DNA from: an uncultured Alistipes sp.
GTDB lineage: Bacteria > Bacteroidota > Bacteroidia > Bacteroidales > Rikenellaceae
DNA: 6,795 bases
Assembly (NCBI GenBank): GCA_900769745.1
Contig: CAAGHX010000022.1
Span: forward strand, 1 to 6,795
Reading direction: 5' to 3'
Below are positions 1 through 5,130 of the stretch, in pieces. The notes under the pieces were generated by a model. The model ran no database searches. It saw only the letters and a list, made by a program, of their open reading frames with translations, and was not told the DNA's origin. Numbering within the stretch: position 1 is the stretch's first letter; every line of letters starts with the position of its first letter. A program made the position numbers and the translations under genes.

Positions 1-1844
1 TGCTCGCTGTCGCTATCGAGCATAAGATCATTCGGAATATACTCCTCCCCTACCTTCATCAGTGTCTCAATAACCGGATGGCGAGCATCCTTCAACTCAA
101 TCTTCGTACCTTCATCGAGTGTTGGTCGGCAGTAGTTGCGCTCTATGGCGAGAGTGGCAAAGCCGTGCAGACAGTCCACCATGGCAATCGCCTTGGCGTC
201 CTCTTGTAACTGCTTGAGGTGCAGTGATATATATCCGAGTAGCTCGTTATAAATCTGGAACTCGAGTTGAAGTATTCGCTCTTGTGCACCGAGAATTTTC
301 TCCTCGTATTCCTTTAACTCCTGAGTGATATATCGCTCAGCAGCAGTAAGGGTCTGCTTGCGAATCCAACTCTCAGGAACTCGGTCTTTGTGGGTGTTTC
401 GCACCTCGATATAGTAACCAAAGACATTGTTGTAGCTAATCTTGAGCGATGGGATGCCTGTAGCCTCACTCTCGCGCTGGATAATCTGCTGCAGCACGTC
501 GCGACCGTGTGTAGCAATGCGACGAAGGTCGTCAAGCTCTGTAGATACTCCATCGGCAATCACTCCACCCTTCTGAATCTGATTATTCGCAGGGTCGGGA
601 TAGATGTCGTGAGCGAGTCGCTGCTGAACGGCAGAGAGTGTGTCGATTTGGTTGGCTATCTCGTGGAGGCACTCTTTATCGGTTGATTCCAGAAGAGCTT
701 TTAGTGTCTCAATTGCAGTAAGCGAATTCTTCAGCTGAATCAATTCGCGTGGCAACACCCTGCCGGCTGCTATGCGTGATGAAATACGCTCCAGGTCGCC
801 TATCTCAGAAATCTGCTCTCTCAGAGCTGCTGCCAAATCGCTATCTGTGGCCACAGCCTCAACAACGTCGTGACGACGCTTGATGCGCTCAACACTAATG
901 AGTGGCATGGCAATCCAACGCTTCAGCAATCGGCCACCCATCGATGTGAGCGTGCGGTCGATTACATCGGCAAAGCCTGTCTTCTGCTGAGTAGAGTTCG
1001 ATGAGAAGAGCTCCAGGTTGCGGATTGTAAATTTATCAATCCACACATATTCATTTTGGTCGATGCGTGAAATCTTCTTGATGTGCGAAATCTCACGATG
1101 CTCGGTAAACTCCAGATAGTAGAGAATAGCTCCTGCGGCAGAGATACCCTCCTTCATATTCTCCACGCCAAAACCCTTCAGCGACTTGGTGTCGAACTGC
1201 TGGCAAAGCTTGTCGTAGTTAAGATCGGCCGAGAAAATCCAGTCGTCGAGACGATATGTGTAGTGACGATTGCCAAATGTGCTCTCGAAGCGATCCTCGC
1301 AGCCACGCTGATAGAGAATCTCCTTAGGCGAGAGGTTTGAAATGAGTTTGTCGATGTAACGATCGTCGCCCTCGGCCATATAGAACTCGCCTGTCGAGAT
1401 GTCGAGAAAAGCAGCTCCCGTTGTGCGAGAACCAAAATATATCGATGCGAGGAATGAATTCTCCTTGTTTGGCAGAATATTATCGCCAAGCACCACACCT
1501 GGTGTCACAAGCTCGATAACACCTCGCTTAACCAATCCCTTCACCAGCTTTGGGTCTTCCAGCTGCTCGCAGATAGCCACTCGCTCGCCTGCTCTCACCA
1601 ATTTAGGCAGGTAGGCATCTACGGCGTGGTGGGGAAATCCCGCCAGCTCTACCGACGAAGCTGCACCATTAGCTCGCTTAGTGAGAGTGATACCCAATAT
1701 CGAACTAGCCTTGATGGCATCCTCGCCAAAGGTTTCGTAGAAGTCGCCAACGCGGAACAGAAGTATTGCATCGGGGTGGACAGCCTTAATCTGATAATAC
1801 TGCTTCATCAGAGGTGTCTCGACATATTTTTTCTCTATTGCCAT
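1..1844 (-). CDS. mutS: DNA mismatch repair protein MutS (3' end cut by window edge)
   Basis: MutS recognises base mismatches and small loops and starts methyl-independent or MutL-dependent repair. The 614 visible residues run in one unbroken frame. The N-terminus carries the mismatch-binding Phe-x-Glu motif (GDFYETF, F35 and E37), followed by the connector region, the core lever with the GGRLLKRW segment, and the clamp region containing IEVRNTH and ARHPVIE. The last visible residues (IPNDLMLDSDSE) are those that normally stand just before the Walker A motif of the ATPase domain, so roughly the last 250 residues lie left of the window. The start is the ATG at 1842-1844, giving the usual MutS N-terminus with TPLMKQYYQIK; a canonical promoter lies 20 bases upstream. 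It is 42 bases downstream of the RecD-like gene on the same strand, so some cotranscription is possible. Identity is seen directly and is secure; integrity of the ATPase half cannot be judged. Confidence 0.97.
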   Translation of the reverse strand, partial: MAIEKKYVETPLMKQYYQIKAVHPDAILLFRVGDFYETFGEDAIKASSILGITLTKRANGAASSVELAGFPHHAVDAYLPKLVRAGERVAICEQLEDPKLVKGLVKRGVIELVTPGVVLGDNILPNKENSFLASIYFGSRTTGAAFLDISTGEFYMAEGDDRYIDKLISNLSPKEILYQRGCEDRFESTFGNRHYTYRLDDWIFSADLNYDKLCQQFDTKSLKGFGVENMKEGISAAGAILYYLEFTEHREISHIKKISRIDQNEYVWIDKFTIRNLELFSSNSTQQKTGFADVIDRTLTSMGGRLLKRWIAMPLISVERIKRRHDVVEAVATDSDLAAALREQISEIGDLERISSRIAAGRVLPRELIQLKNSLTAIETLKALLESTDKECLHEIANQIDTLSAVQQRLAHDIYPDPANNQIQKGGVIADGVSTELDDLRRIATHGRDVLQQIIQRESEATGIPSLKISYNNVFGYYIEVRNTHKDRVPESWIRKQTLTAAERYITQELKEYEEKILGAQERILQLEFQIYNELLGYISLHLKQLQEDAKAIAMVDCLHGFATLAIERNYCRPTLDEGTKIELKDARHPVIETLMKVGEEYIPNDLMLDSDSE

Positions 1845-1863
1845 TTATCTTTTACTTTGCGAG

Positions 1864-1895
1864 CAAAGATACCTAATTTTGCTCAACTATTCAAA
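1864..1895 (-). promoter_or_regulatory. Bacteroidota-type promoter of mutS
   Basis: On the minus strand, TTTG (1895-1892) is followed after 20 bases by TATCTTTG (1871-1864). This matches the Bacteroidota sigma-ABfr consensus TTTG-N19-21-TAnnTTTG exactly. The predicted transcript start is near 1857, giving a leader of about 13 A-rich bases without a Shine-Dalgarno motif. The -33 box lies inside the final Phe and Glu codons of the upstream helicase gene. Confidence 0.8.
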
Positions 1896-3302
1896 GAATC
1901 GCTCGTCAAAATTAACAAGATATACCCTCTCGGTGGCACGAGTGATGGCGGTATAGAGCCAGCGGAGCATATCGCGGCTCATAGGCTCGTCGCCAAACAG
2001 ACATCTATCGACAAAAACTGCGCTCCACTGACCACCCTGAGCCTTATGGCAAGTGATGGCGTATGAGAATTTTACCTGCACAGCATTGTAGTGAGGATTC
2101 TCGCGTATCTCCTTGAGTCGCTTGATTTTACTCTTTATGTCTGTATAGTCTTTCTCTACCTCGTCGAATAGTCGTCGGCTCTCCTCGCGAGTGAGCGAAG
2201 GCGATTCTGAAGTGATTGTGTCGAGCAAGATTTTACACTCAATATCGGTGTCGTTGTAGTCGGGGAATTGCAATATGGCATCGGCAAAATGGAAACCATA
2301 AAAATCCTCAAATCGTCGGATTCTTTTCAGTTGCGCCACATCGCCATTTGCCATGAAACTCATCGGACAATTCTCTATGCGCTCGGTGTAGTGGTAGTTG
2401 TTCTTAACGACCATCAACATATCGCCACTCTCGATTGCCTCCTCGGCCGAGAGATTGTAACGGCGGATACCTTCATTATATCTGTTAGCTCGCTTATTGG
2501 AGCGTGTAACAACTATCACCTCGTCGCGCCCGTATCGGTCGTAGCAATCTTGTAGGGTCTCCAATAAGTCAAGTCCGCCAATAGCCTTAAAATCTGGGAA
2601 TTTCATGTCGAACTGCGGCACCTCATAGATGTTGTTTTCGAGCATACATCGTAGCATCGTAGCATTGAAAAGTATGCCCGATTCAGCACTCTGACGTACC
2701 ACATCGTCCATCGAAGCATAAACCACATCGCCATATGCCTGCATCACCGACTCATCCAGGGCTGGACTATAATCGGCTCCAACAGGAGGCAGCTGTGCGT
2801 TGTCGCCAACCAGAATTAGGCGGCAATCTTTTCCGCTGCGTACATATTTTATTAAGTCTTCCAGCAGAGAGCCACTGCCAAAGATTTGACCCTCGGAGGT
2901 CGTGTCCGAAAGCATTGATGCCTCGTCGACTACAAACACCGCTCCCTTCTCTTTATTTATATTGAGCGAGAACTTCGACTCATAGTCGGCGTTGGTTTTT
3001 TCGCGATATATTCGTTTGTGGATTGTATATGCATCTCGGCCAGAATAGCTCGATAGAACCTTTGCGGCTCGACCCGTAGGAGCGAGCAATACCGACTTGA
3101 TTCCAACCTCACCTAACACCTCGACCAAAGCCGAGATAAGAGTGGTTTTTCCGGTGCCGGCATAGCCATTTAATACGAAAATCTGCGAGTAATCGGGCGA
3201 ACTTAGCCATTCTGATAACTTTTCGATAACTTTTTTCTGGCTAAGTGTTGTTTCAAACGAGATTTTTGCGTAAATTTGGCCTGCGATATAAGTGTTAATC
3301 AT
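1887..3302 (-). CDS. RecD-like superfamily 1 DNA helicase (AAA family ATPase)
   Basis: A 471-residue ATP-dependent DNA helicase of the RecD/UvrD-like superfamily 1. Motifs in order: Walker A GYAGTGKTT (46-54), motif Ia APTGRAAKVL (74-83), Walker B VFVVDEASM (122-130), motif III LILVGDNAQLPPVG (162-175), motif V SYAITCHKAQGGQW (413-426) and motif VI YTAITRATERVYLV (450-463) with arginine finger R455. It lacks the long N-terminal extension of full RecD2 proteins (over 700 residues), matching the short form common in Bacteroidota, which is often annotated as exodeoxyribonuclease V subunit alpha or simply AAA family ATPase. I chose the ATG at 3300-3302 because a -7 box lies about 30 bases upstream; the open frame continues upstream only as the antisense of the divergent gene. 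A role in recombinational repair or replication-fork processing is inferred from family; the neighbouring mutS fits DNA maintenance. No RecB or RecC is visible. Confidence 0.93.
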   Translation of the reverse strand: MINTYIAGQIYAKISFETTLSQKKVIEKLSEWLSSPDYSQIFVLNGYAGTGKTTLISALVEVLGEVGIKSVLLAPTGRAAKVLSSYSGRDAYTIHKRIYREKTNADYESKFSLNINKEKGAVFVVDEASMLSDTTSEGQIFGSGSLLEDLIKYVRSGKDCRLILVGDNAQLPPVGADYSPALDESVMQAYGDVVYASMDDVVRQSAESGILFNATMLRCMLENNIYEVPQFDMKFPDFKAIGGLDLLETLQDCYDRYGRDEVIVVTRSNKRANRYNEGIRRYNLSAEEAIESGDMLMVVKNNYHYTERIENCPMSFMANGDVAQLKRIRRFEDFYGFHFADAILQFPDYNDTDIECKILLDTITSESPSLTREESRRLFDEVEKDYTDIKSKIKRLKEIRENPHYNAVQVKFSYAITCHKAQGGQWSAVFVDRCLFGDEPMSRDMLRWLYTAITRATERVYLVNFDERFFE

Positions 3303-3322
3303 ACTTCGTCGGTATTTGCCGT

Positions 3323-3330
3323 TAAATTTG
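3323..3330 (+). promoter_or_regulatory. Candidate -7 box for the 211-residue membrane protein gene
   Basis: TAAATTTG matches TAnnTTTG. The transcript would start near 3337 with a leader of about 23 bases that is almost all A and T and ends in a run of A before the ATG, the leader type seen in strongly expressed Bacteroidota genes. No clear -33 TTTG is present 19-21 bases upstream. It interleaves with the opposite-strand box at 3335-3342. Confidence 0.5.
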
Positions 3331-3334
3331 AATA

Positions 3335-3342
3335 CAAACTTA
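3335..3342 (-). promoter_or_regulatory. Candidate -7 box for the RecD-like gene
   Basis: The minus strand reads TAAGTTTG from 3342 to 3335, matching TAnnTTTG. The transcript would start near 3328, leaving a leader of about 26 bases before the ATG at 3302. No clear TTTG -33 box is present at the 19-21 base spacing (only a T-rich stretch), so support is from one half of the promoter. Confidence 0.5.
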
Positions 3343-3359
3343 ATAACAAATAACAAAAA

Positions 3360-3995
3360 ATGAAAAAGGTAATTCAATTTTTTCTTGGTTTGGTAATCAT
3401 CGGTTTGATTTACGTGGTTGCCATTCTGATTCACACTCCGTTGAGCTTTGAAAAGCAGTTGAAGACTCGTAATGCAGACGTTATCGTTAAGTTGAAGGAT
3501 ATTCGTGCTGCTGAGCGTGCTTTCAAGAGCAAGTATCAGTACTTCACTGGCGACTTCGACTCTTTGATTAGCTTTATCTTGAACGACTCTTTGGAGATGG
3601 AGCGTAAGCTCGTTGACGAGGATGACTCTGTAGCTATGGCTCAGTTGAAGAAGTCTGGTAAGAAGAACATCGAGAAGTACAACCTCGCTGTTATCGACAC
3701 AATCTTCAACCCTCGTAAGCTCACAGCTGAGCAGGTTAACGATTTGCGTTTCATCCCTCATACAGATGGTAAGGTACAGTTCATCTTGGAGGCTGGTAAG
3801 GTTATGACAGGTTCTAACGTATTGGTTCCTGTTGTTGAGTGCCGTGCTCCTTATAAGCTCTACCTTGATACTATAGAGTTCCGTCAGAACGTAATTAACC
3901 TTATCGACGACAAGGTTAACAACTTCAACGAGTACGCTGGTTTGAAGTTCGGATCTATGGAGGGTAGGAACAACGAGGCTGGTAACTGGGAGTAA
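3360..3995 (+). CDS. Unnamed single-pass membrane protein with biased codon use
   Basis: A 211-residue protein without a name I can give. Residues 1-25 are a short basic start (MKK) and one hydrophobic segment, so it is probably an inner-membrane anchor or uncleaved signal with the rest in the periplasm. A predicted helix follows with RAAERAFKSKYQYFTGDFDSL (split at 49-69), resembling the post-transmembrane region of pilin-like or pseudopilin-like proteins; there is no prepilin peptidase site. The C-terminus ends NEAGNWE; from memory, similar tails occur in uncharacterised Bacteroidales proteins, which I could not verify. Codon use is unlike its neighbours: 8 of 9 Arg codons are CGT and 9 of 11 Gly codons GGT, whereas rsmD next door has no CGT among 8 Arg codons. 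This points to high expression. It is monocistronic: own promoter, terminator directly after. Start ATG at 3360 follows an A-rich leader. Confidence 0.9.
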   Translation: MKKVIQFFLGLVIIGLIYVVAILIHTPLSFEKQLKTRNADVIVKLKDIRAAERAFKSKYQYFTGDFDSLISFILNDSLEMERKLVDEDDSVAMAQLKKSGKKNIEKYNLAVIDTIFNPRKLTAEQVNDLRFIPHTDGKVQFILEAGKVMTGSNVLVPVVECRAPYKLYLDTIEFRQNVINLIDDKVNNFNEYAGLKFGSMEGRNNEAGNWE

Positions 3996-4014
3996 TCACT
4001 TCCGCCCGATATCA

Positions 4015-4052
4015 AATGTCCGCCCTGCTTTTCGGGGCGGACATTATTATAT
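4015..4052 (+). terminator. Intrinsic terminator after the membrane protein gene
   Basis: A perfect 11-bp stem (4015-4025 with 4035-4045, GC-rich core GTCCGCCC/GGGCGGAC) closes a 9-base loop and is followed by an A/T-rich tail (TATTATATATA). It starts 20 bases after the stop codon, so it ends this gene before rsmD. The tail is not a pure T run, which slightly lowers certainty. Confidence 0.75.
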
Positions 4053-4067
4053 ATAAGGTATAGATTT

Positions 4068-4075
4068 TAGTTTTG
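4068..4075 (+). promoter_or_regulatory. Candidate -7 box of rsmD, close enough to give a leaderless mRNA
   Basis: TAGTTTTG matches TAnnTTTG and ends only 5 bases before the rsmD ATG. With the usual distance from this box to the transcript start, the mRNA would begin at or within a few bases of the start codon. No TTTG box is seen 19-21 bases upstream, so the promoter is only half supported. No ribosome binding site is visible. Confidence 0.4.
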
Positions 4076-4080
4076 CAACT

Positions 4081-4614
4081 ATGAGAATAATCAGCGGTAC
4101 ACTCGGTGGACGAATGATTAACCCACCCAAGAACCTTCGAGCACGCCCCACTACCGATTTCGCTAAAGAGAACCTCTTTAACGTGTTGGGTAATATGGTC
4201 GATTTCGAGGAGATTGATGTGCTCGACCTCTTTGCCGGAACAGGCTCTATAAGCTATGAGTTCGCATCGCGCGGTGCCAAGTCGGTAACATCGGTTGAGA
4301 TTAATGCCGTACACTACAATTTTATCCGCTCGACAGCCAAGTCGTTTGGACTTAGCAATTTGCATCCCGTAAAAGCTAATGTGTTTTTGTATGTGAAGAG
4401 CTGCCCCAAGCAGTTTGATGTGATTTTCTCTGATGCGCCATACGACCTGGAGGGAAGCGAGCAGGTGGTTGCGGATGTCTTTGAAAAAGGGCTGCTTAAA
4501 GATGAGGGTATTCTGATTTTTGAGCACTCTAAATCGCTCGATTTTAGCAGCCATCCTAATTTCTTACGCTTGCGAAGCTATGGTAGCGTGCAATTTTCTA
4601 TCTTTAAAAAGTGA
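4081..4614 (+). CDS. rsmD: 16S rRNA (guanine(966)-N(2))-methyltransferase RsmD
   Basis: A 177-residue SAM-dependent methyltransferase that modifies G966 of 16S rRNA in the 30S subunit. The N-terminus MRIISGTLGGR and the ARPTTDFAKENLFNVL segment (21-36) are family hallmarks. The SAM-binding motif I is VLDLFAGTGS (47-56), with E73 of SVEIN as the likely ribose-binding acid. The catalytic motif IV is DAPY (118-121) instead of the usual DPPY or DPPF. The C-terminus YGSVQFSIF is typical of Bacteroidota RsmD. Length fits the family. It follows a terminator and carries its own weak promoter; a tRNA-Asp gene lies 64 bases downstream with a separate promoter. Codon use is ordinary and quite unlike the gene upstream. 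Assignment is firm; only the effect of the Pro-to-Ala change is open. Confidence 0.95.
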   Translation: MRIISGTLGGRMINPPKNLRARPTTDFAKENLFNVLGNMVDFEEIDVLDLFAGTGSISYEFASRGAKSVTSVEINAVHYNFIRSTAKSFGLSNLHPVKANVFLYVKSCPKQFDVIFSDAPYDLEGSEQVVADVFEKGLLKDEGILIFEHSKSLDFSSHPNFLRLRSYGSVQFSIFKK

Positions 4615-4631
4615 TTTTTTGCGATAAAAAG

Positions 4632-4661
4632 TTGCAGAATAAAATTTTTGTACTACCTTTG
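4632..4661 (+). promoter_or_regulatory. Promoter of tRNA-Asp
   Basis: TTG at 4632-4634 is followed after 19 bases by TACCTTTG at 4654-4661, matching the Bacteroidota TTTG-N19-21-TAnnTTTG consensus except for the first T of the -33 box. The predicted start near 4668 leaves a short 5' leader before the tRNA at 4679. Confidence 0.75.
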
Positions 4662-4678
4662 CACTCGCAATCAGCAAT

Positions 4679-4755
4679 GGTGCGTTAGTTCAGCTGGTTA
4701 GAATACGTGCCTGTCACGCACGGGGTCAGGGGTTCGAGTCCCCTACGCACCGCCA
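4679..4755 (+). tRNA. tRNA-Asp (anticodon GUC), CCA encoded
   Basis: All arms pair. Acceptor GGTGCGT (4679-4685) pairs with ACGCACC (4745-4751). The D arm is GTTC/GAAT. The anticodon stem CGTGC/GCACG closes loop CTGTCAC with anticodon GTC at 4713-4715. The variable loop is 5 bases. The T arm AGGGG/CCCCT closes TTCGAGT. Discriminator G (4752) and genomic CCA (4753-4755) complete it. The G discriminator, G34, U35 and C36 are the known aspartyl-tRNA synthetase identity elements. Confidence 0.97.
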
Positions 4756-4789
4756 AAACGGATAACTTTCGAGTTGTCCGTTTTTTTTT
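4755..4789 (+). terminator. Intrinsic terminator of tRNA-Asp
   Basis: AAAACGGATAAC (4755-4766) pairs with GTTGTCCGTTTT (4773-4784) with one G-T wobble, enclosing a 6-base loop. A run of nine T (4781-4789) follows, a textbook rho-independent signal starting at the very end of the tRNA. Confidence 0.88.
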
Positions 4790-4828
4790 GTTTTTAGCCA
4801 TTGCAAGGTGCAGTCGATGGCTCGACCT

Positions 4829-4887
4829 TGTGATGGAGTTCTTGGTTGAATTGTGTGCAAGCCCCCATCCCCAAGAACTCCATCACA
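4829..4887. repeat. Perfect 17-bp inverted repeat with 25-base loop
   Basis: TGTGATGGAGTTCTTGG (4829-4845) is exactly complementary to CCAAGAACTCCATCACA (4871-4887). It is the strongest stem in the window and has no T tract on either side, so it does not look like a terminator. The loop carries ATCC and CCCC (4863-4870), which could pair with GGAT and GGGG at 4954-4963 as a long-range contact. Confidence 0.9.
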
Positions 4888-4991
4888 CCGCAAATGCTTT
4901 TGCGCCTTGCAATGTTTAGCAATCGCATCGTTTTGCGTTGGGCACTGCTTACTGGATATGGGGTTGAGCCGATTGCATTGTGATTTATTGC

Positions 4992-5041
4992 TCGGCTTGC
5001 AGCCTGCGCTTTTTTTTAGCGGTATCGGCTCTTCGCCTGCG
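4992..5041. repeat. Imperfect 17-base direct repeat spaced 33 bases
   Basis: Copies at 4992-5008 and 5025-5041 share the flanks TCGGCT and GCCTGCG exactly and differ only in the four central bases (TGCA versus CTTC). A T8 tract lies between them. Both copies can pair through TCGGCT with AGCCGA at 4967-4972, the second copy with two more pairs (GAGCCGAT with ATCGGCTC). Confidence 0.75.
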
Positions 5042-5088
5042 GCGGTCGAGTCCCTTATCATTGTCGAGTAATCTTATAGGTGTTTTAT

Positions 5089-5122
5089 AAAAAAAAGTGG
5101 TGAATAACACATTCACCACTTT
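5089..5122 (-). terminator. Intrinsic terminator of the hydrolase unit
   Basis: A perfect 12-bp stem (5094-5105 with 5111-5122, core GTGGTGAAT/ATTCACCAC) with a 5-base loop. Read on the minus strand it is followed by eight T (5096-5089, partly shared with the stem). It starts 8 bases after the stop codon of the hydrolase gene. Confidence 0.88.
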
Positions 5123-5130
5123 AATAGTTT

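Larger units (their letters stand above)
4790..5088. other. Structured, repeat-rich non-coding region of unknown function
   Basis: About 300 bases between the tRNA terminator and the terminator of the minus-strand hydrolase gene, with no credible protein gene and no TAnnTTTG promoter on either strand. It is packed with complementary segments. Outer stem: 4799-4813 with 4900-4914 (15 pairs, two of them G-T). Inside it are a small hairpin GTCGA/TCGAC (4813-4817 with 4822-4826) and a perfect 17-bp stem (4829-4845 with 4871-4887), together forming a three-way junction; CGCAAA/TTTGCG (4889-4894 with 4899-4904) is an alternative. Further right, GCAATCG (4919-4925) pairs with CGATTGC (4970-4976), and there is a T8 tract (5010-5017) preceded by the hairpin GGCT/AGCC. 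It could be a dispersed structured repeat, a MITE-like remnant or an untranslated RNA. Open frames here read through the tRNA or these repeats and have no protein-like features. Confidence 0.6.

Noticed and set aside
1887..3302. Full-length RecD2 or a RecBCD alpha subunit
   Set aside because: The protein is 471 residues and lacks the RecD2 N-terminal domains, and no RecB or RecC partner is visible; the short Bacteroidota helicase family fits better.
3303..3761. Upstream extension of the helicase frame by 153 codons
   Set aside because: It is antisense to the 211-residue gene, which has clear membrane-segment and codon-bias signals, and the extension lacks helicase family features; the open frame results from the CGT/GGT-type bias on the other strand.
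4012..4554. 180-codon minus-strand open frame opposite rsmD
   Set aside because: Fully antisense to a confidently identified gene and runs through the upstream terminator hairpin.
5046..5054. TCGAGTCCC matches the T arm of tRNA-Asp (4734-4742), suggesting an attachment-site duplication
   Set aside because: Only nine bases are identical, the match does not continue to the tRNA 3' end, and no integrase or mobile gene lies between the copies.
4726..5061. 111-codon minus-strand open frame across tRNA-Asp and the structured region
   Set aside because: Its C-terminal part (RCVGDSNP) is simply the antisense translation of the tRNA, and the rest reads through inverted repeats and a terminator; no promoter or protein-like composition.
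4853..5071. 72-codon plus-strand open frame in the structured region
   Set aside because: Starts inside the loop of the 17-bp stem, has no promoter or leader and a composition dictated by the repeats.
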